Part shown: piece after piece, positions 50,853-58,790 of the stretch
How the letters are laid out: every line of letters starts with the position of its first letter
How positions within the stretch are numbered: the first letter of the stretch is position 1
Source: Flavobacterium lotistagni
GTDB taxonomy: Bacteria > Bacteroidota > Bacteroidia > Flavobacteriales > Flavobacteriaceae
Length of the DNA stretch: 64,000 nt
Direction of reading: 5' to 3'
NCBI RefSeq assembly: GCF_011392125.1
Contig: NZ_JAAJBU010000005.1
Coordinates: 62,001-126,000 of the forward strand
The notes under the pieces: generated by a model
The model's input: the letters and a program-made list of their open reading frames with translations, nothing else
What the model was told of the DNA's origin: nothing
Database searches by the model: none
Translations under genes and position numbers: made by a program

Positions 50853-52159
50853 TGTCCTTTATTTTTATTTTTTATCAATTGATTCTGATAGACGGTTTCG
50901 CCATTCACGATGGTTTGCAACACCACGCCGCTCAAGCTTTCTGCAATATAGGGACTTATTTTATGCCGGAAAAAGATATCGCTTTCCACAATAACCTGAC
51001 TTTCCTCTGGATTCCAGATCACTAAATCAGCGTCGTTGCCGATAACAATGGTTCCTTTTTTATCGGTTTTAAGAAACTCAGCCGGTTTTGAGGTCAATAG
51101 CGGAATAAACTTTTCCAAAGCCATCGTTCCTTTCAAAGCCGTCCAGGAAGCGCTCAGCAAAAACTGAATTCCGGCAATACCACCCCAAGCTTTTTTGAGA
51201 TTACCTATAGTGATTTCCTTAATATCGGCAGGCGCTGGCGAATGATCGGTGGTGATGAAATCGAGCACTCCGGTTTGAAAAGCTGCTTTCAGATGTTCGT
51301 TATTGGCTCGTTCCCGAATCGGTGGTGCACATTTATAAATGGTTTTCCCATCGGGAATTTCTTCAGCGTTGAAGTAAATGTATTGGGAACAAGTTTCAGC
51401 AGTAATAGGCAATCCTTCTTTTTTAGCAGCTTCAATCAATGCCAAAGCTTCATCCGAGGCCACGTGAACAATATGCACCGGACAATGATACTTTCTACAC
51501 ATTCGAATCATCAAATCGACCGCATCGTTTTCCCATTTTTTCGGACGGCTGGCCAGATAATGCTGATAACTCGTAGGATGATTTTCGAAATTAGAATCTA
51601 CTTCAGTGTCGTATAATTCGCAATGCGCCAATAACGGCAAATTGTATTTCGCGATAATCGGCATTGCTTCGTCTAAGTCTTTTTCGGTAACGTTCGGAAA
51701 CTCATCAATCCCGGAATGTGTCAAAAAACACTTCACGCCTACAACTCCGGCTTTGATTAATGATTCCAAATGGCTTGCATTTCCGGGAATCAGTCCGGCG
51801 TAAAAACCTACGTTTACATTGAGTTTACCTTTGGAAGCTTCCAGTTTTTCCTCAAAAGCCGCTAAGGTTGTGGTAACTGGGCTCGCATTGAGTGGCATAT
51901 CGACAATGGTGGTGGTTCCGCCGGCTGCTGCGGCTTGGGTAGCGGTTTCGAATCCTTCCCACTCGGTGCGCCCAGGCTCATTGATATGCACGTGAACATC
52001 AATCACACCAGGCATAATCACAGAATTGAAAAAATCTTCCGCCTCTGGCGATTGTTCAAAAAGGATGTTTGTAATGGTTCCGTTAGCAAAAATTACAGTG
52101 GCGGGCTGCAGTTTCCCATCAACCCAAACCCGTCGGCTATAAATGCTTCGTTGCTGCAA
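50834..52159 (-). CDS. allB: Allantoinase
   Basis: This 441 aa amidohydrolase opens allantoin to allantoate. Metal-binding residues are in place: HVHINEPG (first His pair) at about 57, the carbamylated lysine in GVKCFLTHSG, HC in LLAHCELY, VHIVHVAS and the Asp in FITTDHSPAP. These match AllB rather than dihydroorotase or hydantoinase. It leads the urate-degrading operon and has the strongest promoter of the locus. The ATG gives a 23 nt leader from the predicted start of transcription. Confidence 0.93.
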   Translation of the reverse strand: MQQRSIYSRRVWVDGKLQPATVIFANGTITNILFEQSPEAEDFFNSVIMPGVIDVHVHINEPGRTEWEGFETATQAAAAGGTTTIVDMPLNASPVTTTLAAFEEKLEASKGKLNVNVGFYAGLIPGNASHLESLIKAGVVGVKCFLTHSGIDEFPNVTEKDLDEAMPIIAKYNLPLLAHCELYDTEVDSNFENHPTSYQHYLASRPKKWENDAVDLMIRMCRKYHCPVHIVHVASDEALALIEAAKKEGLPITAETCSQYIYFNAEEIPDGKTIYKCAPPIRERANNEHLKAAFQTGVLDFITTDHSPAPADIKEITIGNLKKAWGGIAGIQFLLSASWTALKGTMALEKFIPLLTSKPAEFLKTDKKGTIVIGNDADLVIWNPEESQVIVESDIFFRHKISPYIAESLSGVVLQTIVNGETVYQNQLIKNKNKGQWLLQK

Positions 52160-52186
52160 AGTGTTCGTTTTAAAAATTCCAACCTA

Positions 52187-52216
52187 CAAATATAGATTTT
52201 AATCGAAATAATGCAA
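52187..52216 (-). promoter_or_regulatory. allB operon promoter
   Basis: On the minus strand, TTG (52214-52216), a 19 nt spacer and TATATTTG (52187-52194) match the consensus exactly. It separates the guaD-moaA operon from the allB-puuD operon. Confidence 0.75.
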
Positions 52217-52227
52217 CTAGACCAGAA

Positions 52228-52243
52228 ATTTTGTTATCAAAAT
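52228..52243. promoter_or_regulatory. Inverted repeat upstream of the allB promoter
   Basis: ATTTTG-TTAT-CAAAAT is a perfect 6 bp dyad, 12 bp upstream of the -33 TTG. It might be an activator or repressor site; no regulator gene lies in the locus. Confidence 0.35.
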
Positions 52244-52259
52244 AGTATTGCTCGAACGG

Positions 52260-53264
52260 CTATCCACCAATGGCAATCATGCTTCGGTTTTGGGAAAATA
52301 ATTCGGGATTCTGGAACTGCGCGTCGTCTTCCATGCCGCCTCGAACCGGTTTTTTTGAGCGTAGGTTTTGTTGGATTAAAGGAAGAATGGATTCGCCGCG
52401 GCGTAAAGTTTCCAGCAAAGGCGTTTCAGAATTTGAGAAAAGACAATTCTTGAGCTTACCATCAGCGGTCAATCGAATGCGGTTACAAGTGCTGCAAAAC
52501 GGATTGGTGACCGAAGAGATAATCGCAAAACTACCTAAGTAAGAAGCGATTTTGAAATTTTTAGCCGTATCGTTCGGCGCATCTTCAAGGCGTTGGATTT
52601 CGTTTACTGCAAACTCAGTTTCCATTTGATGAAGGATTTCCGCATAGGTAACCAATTTTGATTTGTCCCAATCGTTGCCGTTGAAAGGCATGAATTCGAT
52701 GAAACGAACCTGCACTTTTTTGAATTCCGTCAAAGCGATGAAGTCTAGGATTTCGTTGTCATTAAAATGCTTCATCAAAACCACGTTCAGTTTCACTTGA
52801 AAACCTTCGCCAAGCAACAAATTGATGTTTTCAAAGACGGCTTCGAAATAATCCCGGCGCGTGATGCGGTTGAATTTGGCTTTGTCTAGGCTGTCGATGC
52901 TGATGTTGACCGTTTTGATTCCGGCTGCTTTAAAAGTATCTATGAAATTCGGAACGAGAATTCCGTTGGTGGTTATGGTTAAATTCACACCTAGTTTCCC
53001 CAAACGCAATAAAATATCTTTCGCGTCTTTCCTAACCAAAGGTTCGCCACCGGTGACGCGGATTTTCTTCACACCCAATTGCACGAAAGTTTCAGCTATT
53101 TGGAGGATTTCATCGGCGGTCATCAATTGCGGTTTGGGCGTTAAATGAATTCCGTCTTCCGGCATACAATAAGTACAGCGCAAGTTGCAATGTTCCGAGA
53201 TGGAAATGCGCAGATAATCGTGACCGCGCCCAAAAGCATCCTGCAACGCCGCTTTATTTTCCAT
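52260..53264 (-). CDS. moaA: GTP 3',8-cyclase MoaA
   Basis: This 334 aa radical SAM enzyme carries out the first step of molybdopterin synthesis, turning GTP into 3',8-cyclo-7,8-dihydro-GTP. It has the N-terminal [4Fe-4S] site CNLRCTYCMPEDG, the C-terminal cluster CSTCNRIRLTADGKLKNCLF, and the essential C-terminal GG (IAIGG). The ATG at 53264 is used because it gives the usual N terminus and the shortest overlap (11 bp) with moaCB. It is the last gene of the upstream operon. Confidence 0.95.
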   Translation of the reverse strand: MENKAALQDAFGRGHDYLRISISEHCNLRCTYCMPEDGIHLTPKPQLMTADEILQIAETFVQLGVKKIRVTGGEPLVRKDAKDILLRLGKLGVNLTITTNGILVPNFIDTFKAAGIKTVNISIDSLDKAKFNRITRRDYFEAVFENINLLLGEGFQVKLNVVLMKHFNDNEILDFIALTEFKKVQVRFIEFMPFNGNDWDKSKLVTYAEILHQMETEFAVNEIQRLEDAPNDTAKNFKIASYLGSFAIISSVTNPFCSTCNRIRLTADGKLKNCLFSNSETPLLETLRRGESILPLIQQNLRSKKPVRGGMEDDAQFQNPELFSQNRSMIAIGG

Positions 53265-54168
53265 GCTGCGAACCGTTGATAATGTCGAACAAATGCAACA
53301 CCGAAGGAAAAACCGCATCCATCGATTCTGCCGCGCCAGAGGTTGAACCCGGCAAAGCCATCACCAGCATATCGCCTTTGAACCCAACAACTGAGCGTGA
53401 CAACATTGCATAAGGTGTGCGCTCTTGCCCATAAGAACGAATGGCTTCCTCGATGCCCGGAATGCGTCGGTCGATTAATGGCATTAAGGCTTCGGGTGTG
53501 ACATCTTTTTTAGATAAACCGGTGCCGCCAGTGAAAATAAGCAAATCGGTTTTTGTGCTCTGAAACTGTTGTACTTGCGCTTGAATCGCTTCGATTTGGT
53601 CGGGAATAATCTGATAATACGCAGTTTTTACACCGAACTTCTCCAACTTTTTGAGGATGGTTTTACCGGAAGCATCTGTTTTCGTTCCCACTGAAACGCT
53701 ATCAGAACAAACGACCACTGCTGCCGAAAGCCGCGAGTAATCTTTACCGGCGAAATCTGATTTTCCACCTTTTTTATGTAGCAGTTTGATAGTGGAAATT
53801 TCGACGTTTTTATCTATCGGTTTGAGCATGTCATAAATCGTTAGCGCTACAATCGACGCGCCGTGCATGGCTTCCACTTCAACTCCGGTTTTGTAAATGG
53901 TCTTGACTTCAACCTCGATTACAATTGAATCTTGCAAGCATTCGAACTCGATACCTGTGAATTCAATCGGCAAAGGATGACAATCAGGAATTGCGCTCGA
54001 GGTATTTTTCACCGCGAACAAACCGGCTGCTTTTGCTGTGGCCAAAACATCGCCTTTGGGAACGGTTTTCTCTACTACCGCGCGAATAGTTTGCGGCGAA
54101 CCGACTTTGACAATCGCTTGGGCAACGGCCGTTCTGAGCGTGCTGATTTTATGCGTAATATCGACCAT
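53254..54168 (-). CDS. moaCB: Bifunctional MoaC-MoaB/Mog protein
   Basis: This 304 aa fusion has an N-terminal MoaC (about 1-140), cyclic pyranopterin monophosphate synthase, with MVDITHKISTLRTAVAQ, IPDCHPLPIEF, KTGVEVEAMHGASIVALTIYDM and KPIDKNVEI. A C-terminal MoaB/MogA domain (about 150-304) has TGGTGLSKKDVTPEAL and VMALPGSTSGAAESMDAVFP, which adenylates molybdopterin before molybdate insertion by MoeA. The fusion places an early and a late step in one protein. It directly follows moaE with no gap. Confidence 0.93.
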   Translation of the reverse strand: MVDITHKISTLRTAVAQAIVKVGSPQTIRAVVEKTVPKGDVLATAKAAGLFAVKNTSSAIPDCHPLPIEFTGIEFECLQDSIVIEVEVKTIYKTGVEVEAMHGASIVALTIYDMLKPIDKNVEISTIKLLHKKGGKSDFAGKDYSRLSAAVVVCSDSVSVGTKTDASGKTILKKLEKFGVKTAYYQIIPDQIEAIQAQVQQFQSTKTDLLIFTGGTGLSKKDVTPEALMPLIDRRIPGIEEAIRSYGQERTPYAMLSRSVVGFKGDMLVMALPGSTSGAAESMDAVFPSVLHLFDIINGSQHGK

Positions 54169-54615
54169 TTAAGTATTTTTTTTCCAAGTGTAACTTTCGT
54201 CTTCAAAAATCTCTTTGCCAAAAACCGGGGCCTTTTCCTTAATGGCTTCGACCAGAAATTTGAGGGCTTCAAAAGTGGCTTTTCTTCTCGGCGCAGACAC
54301 AAAAACAAACAAGCAGATTTCTCCTGTTTTCACGTAACCCAAACTATGGTAAATATGCAAACAAGTCAACTCAAAAGTTTCGAACGCAGCTTCACGAATT
54401 TCGTGCAACACCGCTTCAGCCATACTTTCATAAGCCGAATATTCAATGCCCGCGACTATTTTCCCATCTATCTCGTCCGCGCGGACTTGACCGAGGAAAA
54501 TGTTGTGCGCTCCAATGCTGGTTTTGCTTTGGTGTTTGGCAATCGAATCGCCGATGAACGCAGCCGAAATGGCACCGGTAACAAACGAAGATTTTTTTGG
54601 TTTTGCTGTTTCCAT
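54169..54615 (-). CDS. moaE: Molybdopterin synthase large subunit MoaE
   Basis: This 148 aa subunit makes the dithiolene of molybdopterin with thiocarboxylated MoaD. Family blocks AIKEKAPVFGKEIFE, VSAPRRKATFEALKFLVEAIKE (catalytic Lys of RRKA region) and CLHIYHSLGYVKTGEI are present. The N terminus is longer than in E. coli MoaE by a few residues. It is 1 bp downstream of moeB. Confidence 0.92.
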   Translation of the reverse strand: METAKPKKSSFVTGAISAAFIGDSIAKHQSKTSIGAHNIFLGQVRADEIDGKIVAGIEYSAYESMAEAVLHEIREAAFETFELTCLHIYHSLGYVKTGEICLFVFVSAPRRKATFEALKFLVEAIKEKAPVFGKEIFEDESYTWKKNT

Positions 54616-54616
54616 A

Positions 54617-55669
54617 TCACTTTTGAATCAAAGTTGCGACGCCATTTTCGAGGTGAAATACCGAAGTATATCCTTTTTTATTGAGGTAATTCGCCGCTTG
54701 AAAACTCTGGTTTCCGAACCGACAAAATAAGATAATTTTTTGGTCTTTGCGGTATTTTTCCAAATAGTTTTCGAGTTGGTCAATCGGCACATTGACGATA
54801 TTCTCTGCTTGAATTGCAGCTTCTTCATAAGTTTCCTTGAGGTCGATAATTATCGTCGAATCATCATGGAGAAACCTCATAAAATCAATCTTAGAAACAC
54901 TTTTAACGGCCTGAGAATTTCGTTGGTGAATATCGATTCCACGCAACAATCCGTGTTGCACCGCAAGCGCATTTTTCGGGATTTCGATGGTTTGTATTTG
55001 GGCCGACAATCCGTCGTAAATGAGTAACTTTCCGCTTAAAACACTACCGATGCCGAGAATGATTTTCAGTACTTCGGTGGCTTGTAAAATTCCTATCGTG
55101 TTGGGCAAAACGCCGAGCACGCCCGAATCGTCACAATTCAGAGCATTCAGATTTTCATTTTCCGGAAACAAACAGCGGTAAGTGGGGCCGAGCTCATAAT
55201 TGAACACCGAAAGCTGGCCTTCAAACCGATGCACCGAAGCGTAAACCATCGGGATTTTCAGCACCAAAGCCACGTCGTTAATCAAGTAGCGAGCGATTAA
55301 ATTATCGGTACAATCAATAATGATATCATAACCATCGGCAATTCCGAAAGCATTTTCTTCGGTAAAATTGCATTGATAAACGGCCAATTTGATTTCAGGA
55401 TTCTGCTTCAAAATAGCTTCGGATGCAACCATTACCTTTGGTTTGCCTATGTCGTTTACGGTATATAAAACCTGCCGGTTCAAGTTGCTTTCCTGCACCA
55501 AATCTGCATCGACGATACCGATACAGCCTAAACCCGCTGCTGCCAAATGTTGTAAAACCGGACAGCCCAAACCACCGGCACCGATAACTAATACTTTAGC
55601 CTCAGCGAGTTTTTGCTGGCCGTGAGTTCCGATTTCGGATAAGGCGATTTGTTTTTCGTAGCGTTTCAT
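54617..55669 (-). CDS. moeB: MoeB-type adenylyltransferase with rhodanese domain
   Basis: This 350 aa E1-like enzyme adenylates the MoaD C terminus. The ATP motif GAGGLGCPVLQHLAAAGLG is at residue 32, with catalytic IIDCTDNLIARYLIND. The C-terminal rhodanese domain (about 255-350) has the active-site Cys in LFCRFGNQS, so the protein may pass sulfur to MoaD itself. Oddly, the usual MoeB zinc site is incomplete: the CxxC before LFP is TYRC here, and no second CxxC follows. It lies 3 bp after moaD. Confidence 0.88.
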   Translation of the reverse strand: MKRYEKQIALSEIGTHGQQKLAEAKVLVIGAGGLGCPVLQHLAAAGLGCIGIVDADLVQESNLNRQVLYTVNDIGKPKVMVASEAILKQNPEIKLAVYQCNFTEENAFGIADGYDIIIDCTDNLIARYLINDVALVLKIPMVYASVHRFEGQLSVFNYELGPTYRCLFPENENLNALNCDDSGVLGVLPNTIGILQATEVLKIILGIGSVLSGKLLIYDGLSAQIQTIEIPKNALAVQHGLLRGIDIHQRNSQAVKSVSKIDFMRFLHDDSTIIIDLKETYEEAAIQAENIVNVPIDQLENYLEKYRKDQKIILFCRFGNQSFQAANYLNKKGYTSVFHLENGVATLIQK

Positions 55670-55672
55670 GAT

Positions 55673-55915
55673 TTATCCGCCGGCAAATGGTGGCAATAAG
55701 GCTATTTCGTCGCCATCAATTAGCGCTTCATTTTTACTAATCAGTTTCTCGTTCAAAGCAATCGAAAACGTAACATTCTTGATCTCAGGATATAACTCTT
55801 GAAGATAACAAAGTAACTTTTCAATAGTATCGATGGATGCATCTAAAGGTAAAAACGTTTCCTTTTTCTGGGTGAAATCGGCAATGATACCGAAATATTT
55901 TACCGTTAGCTGCAT
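55673..55915 (-). CDS. moaD: Molybdopterin synthase small subunit MoaD
   Basis: This 80 aa ubiquitin-fold sulfur carrier ends in PPFAGG; the terminal Gly-Gly is thiocarboxylated for sulfur transfer to MoaE. Its length and the beta-grasp pattern (VKYFGIIADFTQK, SIALNEKLI) fit MoaD. Gaps of 3 bp to moeB and 2 bp to the permease gene indicate co-transcription. Confidence 0.92.
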   Translation of the reverse strand: MQLTVKYFGIIADFTQKKETFLPLDASIDTIEKLLCYLQELYPEIKNVTFSIALNEKLISKNEALIDGDEIALLPPFAGG

Positions 55916-55917
55916 CG

Positions 55918-56664
55918 TTAAGTCGTGTATAATTTTAAAATCGCAATGCCTAAAACAAAAGCCAAAACATTGCGCAACGTGGCTGTATTGAACTTTCGGC
56001 TTCCGTAATAACTTCCGAGAATACCGCCAACCAGCACAACACTAATGACCGCTGCTGATGACAATGGCAAACTTCCGCCTTGGGAAACAAAACCAAAAAG
56101 CCCGGCGAGCGAATTCACGAAAATAAACAAAGCGGAAACGGCCGCAGTAGGCTTCATATTGGCCCAACCCAAAAACAAAATCACCGGGCTCAGGATAATG
56201 CCGCCGCCAATTCCGATCAAACCAGACAAAAACCCGATAGTGGCTCCAATAAGTAAAGCCAACGGAAAATTGACGGGTTTCAAAACGGCTTGTTCCTTAC
56301 CGAAAACGCCGAGCAACCGCAAAACTGCAATAATCAAAACCGACGCTAGGATTACTTTATAATAATGGGTTTCAACCGTTAGCAATCCGCCCAAAAAAGA
56401 AAACGGAATTGAAGTCAAGGCAAACGGATAGAACAACTTCCAATCGAACTGTTTTTCGCGGTAATAAAAATAGAACGAAATTCCTGAGACCAAAATATTC
56501 AAGACTAAAGCCGTAGGTTTCATCACCGAAACGGGAAATGCAAAAAGGCTCATCACAGCAATATAACCGCTGGCACCGCCGTGGCCGACACTCGCGTACA
56601 GGAAAGCGACAATCGGCAAAAGCAACAGCAATAATGGCGTGTGTAAAAGTTCGCTGAACAACAT
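55918..56664 (-). CDS. TauE/SafE family permease
   Basis: This 248 aa membrane protein has about eight helices and the TauE/SafE blocks GHGGASGYIAVMSL near residue 28 and GFLSGLIGIGGGIILSPVILFLGW near 150. The family moves sulfite, sulfonates or other small anions. Its place between moaD and moeA is notable: there is no molybdate ABC transporter in the locus, so import of molybdate or export of a sulfur oxyanion is conceivable. That role is inference. Confidence 0.8.
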   Translation of the reverse strand: MLFSELLHTPLLLLLLPIVAFLYASVGHGGASGYIAVMSLFAFPVSVMKPTALVLNILVSGISFYFYYREKQFDWKLFYPFALTSIPFSFLGGLLTVETHYYKVILASVLIIAVLRLLGVFGKEQAVLKPVNFPLALLIGATIGFLSGLIGIGGGIILSPVILFLGWANMKPTAAVSALFIFVNSLAGLFGFVSQGGSLPLSSAAVISVVLVGGILGSYYGSRKFNTATLRNVLAFVLGIAILKLYTT

Positions 56665-56694
56665 CCTAAAATTTTATAGCCTACAAAGATAGCA

Positions 56695-57864
56695 CTATAA
56701 TAAATACAGCGCGACAGGTTCATTCGCGGGCAAACGGTAATTTCCACCGGGCACGTAAACCAGTGCATTTGCCAGCGCAAAAGTATCGAGCATTGATGAA
56801 TCCTGATGGTCGAGAACTGTCACTTTTTCGCCGGAAACTATTGCTTTGAGAAACTGGTCGCGCGGATTGTTTACTTCCAAATCATGAGCGAGTTTACTTC
56901 GGGTTTTGGTTCCGTAGTTTGTTTGGTGACCCGACATTTTTTGAAGCGTCGGCCACACATAAACGTAAAAGCAAGTCAAACTCGCCGCAGGATTTCCAGG
57001 AAGAGCAAAAATCATTTTATTGTGATACTTTCCCGCGAACAAAGGCTTTCCGGGCTTTTGGTTGACTTTGTAAAATAAGGTTTCGACATTTAACTGCTGC
57101 AATGCTTTTCCAACGAAATCATAATCGCCAACAGAAATTCCGCCTGAAATCATCAGCAAATCGTTTTCTTCTATAGCAGATTTTATCGCGGATTGGGTGT
57201 TTTCAAAATCGTCATCTACTTGATACAAACTGATTTGATTGAAAAGCTTAGATTGTAAAGCAGCCTGTAACATGATTGCATTGCTTTCATAAACTTGCCC
57301 GTGTTGCAACGGATTTCCGGGCGCAGCCAACTCGTTTCCGGTGACGATAATCCCAACTTTAGGCTGATTGAAAACCTTGATCGAAGTCAAGCCCAAACCA
57401 GCAAGAAATCCAATTGCAGCCGGACTTAAAAAAGTACCTTTTTCAAGCGCAACGGCAGTTTTCCGGATTTGAGAACCCAAAGGCCGAACATTGGTTCCGG
57501 GCAAAATGGCTTCGTCTAGCAAAAGCTGGTGGCCGTTAGTGGAAACTTTTTCAATTTGAATCACTGCTTGAGCCGAATCAGGAACAGGCGCTCCGGTAAA
57601 AATCTTCGCCGCTTGGCCAGGTTTTAGTTGCACCGTTTGCGAATCTCCGGCTTTAACTTCACCCACAATCTCATAAGTCAATTTCTCGTGTAAGGCCAGC
57701 GCAAAACCATCCATGTTCGATTGTCTGAAAGGCGGCATGTTGATGGGCGAACAAATGGTCTCGGCAAGAATATATTGGTGCGCTTGAACCAGTGGAACTT
57801 CGATTTCTTTCAATCGAAAATCCAATTTTTCCAATATCGAAAAGGCTTCGGCAACGGAAATCAT
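56695..57864 (-). CDS. moeA: Molybdopterin molybdotransferase MoeA
   Basis: This 389 aa protein inserts molybdate into adenylylated molybdopterin. Domains are recognised by PFRQSNMDGFAL at residue 46, IFTGAPVPDSAQAV, MISGGISVGDYDFVGKAL (ISGGxSxGxYD) and the MoaB-like core FALPGNPAASLTCFYVYV. Its length is standard. It overlaps xdhC by 4 bp (ATGA), so the XDH and cofactor genes are translationally linked. Confidence 0.93.
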   Translation of the reverse strand: MISVAEAFSILEKLDFRLKEIEVPLVQAHQYILAETICSPINMPPFRQSNMDGFALALHEKLTYEIVGEVKAGDSQTVQLKPGQAAKIFTGAPVPDSAQAVIQIEKVSTNGHQLLLDEAILPGTNVRPLGSQIRKTAVALEKGTFLSPAAIGFLAGLGLTSIKVFNQPKVGIIVTGNELAAPGNPLQHGQVYESNAIMLQAALQSKLFNQISLYQVDDDFENTQSAIKSAIEENDLLMISGGISVGDYDFVGKALQQLNVETLFYKVNQKPGKPLFAGKYHNKMIFALPGNPAASLTCFYVYVWPTLQKMSGHQTNYGTKTRSKLAHDLEVNNPRDQFLKAIVSGEKVTVLDHQDSSMLDTFALANALVYVPGGNYRLPANEPVALYLL

Positions 57865-58778
57865 GTGGCTTTGTTTTTAACGCTGATGAGTTCTGCCGCA
57901 ACACTGATGGCAATTTCCTGTGCCGATTCGCTTTTGATGTCAATCCCAATCGGCCAACACACGGCATCGAGTTGATTCTGGCTAAATCCGTCTTGAAGCA
58001 AATGATTTTTTAAAGTGGCGATTTTTTCCTGACTGCCCATCATTCCGATATATTTGAAACGACGACCGAGCAAACGCCTGATAATGATATCGTCGGTGCG
58101 ATAACCAAACGACATAATCACTACATAAACATTGTTGCCTTCAGGAATTTCTTTGTCGATGTGTTCAAACTCGACGGTTTTCTGGAAATGCGCAAACGTA
58201 TTGGCCTGCATCGTATTGAGGTTTTCGCGGTGATCGAGCACGTAAATCTCAAAATCGAGCCTTGCTAAAACTTCGCTCAAAGCCAAACCTACATGGCCGC
58301 CGCCGACAATATAAACGCGGTTGGGCAAGGTTACCGATTCGACAAATTCCCAATCGTGGTTAATCATTGGATGCAAATTGAGGTCAAGCCCTTTTTCAGT
58401 GTAACGGATATGCAGATTTTTCTTTTGGATAATAGCATCGATGGTGGCCAGATGGCTCAAATTCAAATCATAGAAAGCGATGGTTTGCTCACCGGAACAA
58501 ATCATGCCTGACTGATCAGTTGGTGCTGTTTTGTCGTGAATCTGATGTTTAATAAACGGAAGAAAATGCTGCGTTTTAAGCAAACTGCGCGCGTATTCGA
58601 CGAGTTTGTGTTCCATGATGCCGCCGCCGATGGTGCCGAACATTTGTTTCTCAGACACAGCCATCTTAAAACCTTTGCGACCCGGACTACTGCCTTCGTT
58701 GAAAATTACGACCATCAAAACAAGGCGGCGTTCTGCAAGCAAACATTCACGGACTTGTTTGTAAAAATTGATCACCAC
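57861..58778 (-). CDS. xdhC: XdhC family molybdenum-cofactor insertion protein
   Basis: This 305 aa chaperone binds sulfurated molybdenum cofactor and loads xanthine dehydrogenase. The N-terminal XdhC/CoxI domain has FNEGSSPGRKGFKMAV and GTIGGGIMEHKLVEYA, and the C-terminal NAD-type domain has YIVGGGHVGLALSEVLARL. The conserved Cys is visible in MICSGEQ. It is between xdhB and moeA, as expected for the assembly step. Confidence 0.9.
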   Translation of the reverse strand: MVINFYKQVRECLLAERRLVLMVVIFNEGSSPGRKGFKMAVSEKQMFGTIGGGIMEHKLVEYARSLLKTQHFLPFIKHQIHDKTAPTDQSGMICSGEQTIAFYDLNLSHLATIDAIIQKKNLHIRYTEKGLDLNLHPMINHDWEFVESVTLPNRVYIVGGGHVGLALSEVLARLDFEIYVLDHRENLNTMQANTFAHFQKTVEFEHIDKEIPEGNNVYVVIMSFGYRTDDIIIRRLLGRRFKYIGMMGSQEKIATLKNHLLQDGFSQNQLDAVCWPIGIDIKSESAQEIAISVAAELISVKNKAT

Positions 58779-58790
58779 GGCTTGCGTTCT

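Noticed and set aside
53932-54684. A 250-codon open frame on the plus strand opposite moaCB and moaE
   Set aside because: It lies wholly antisense to two strong moa genes, has no recognisable domain and a composition typical of a shadow frame.
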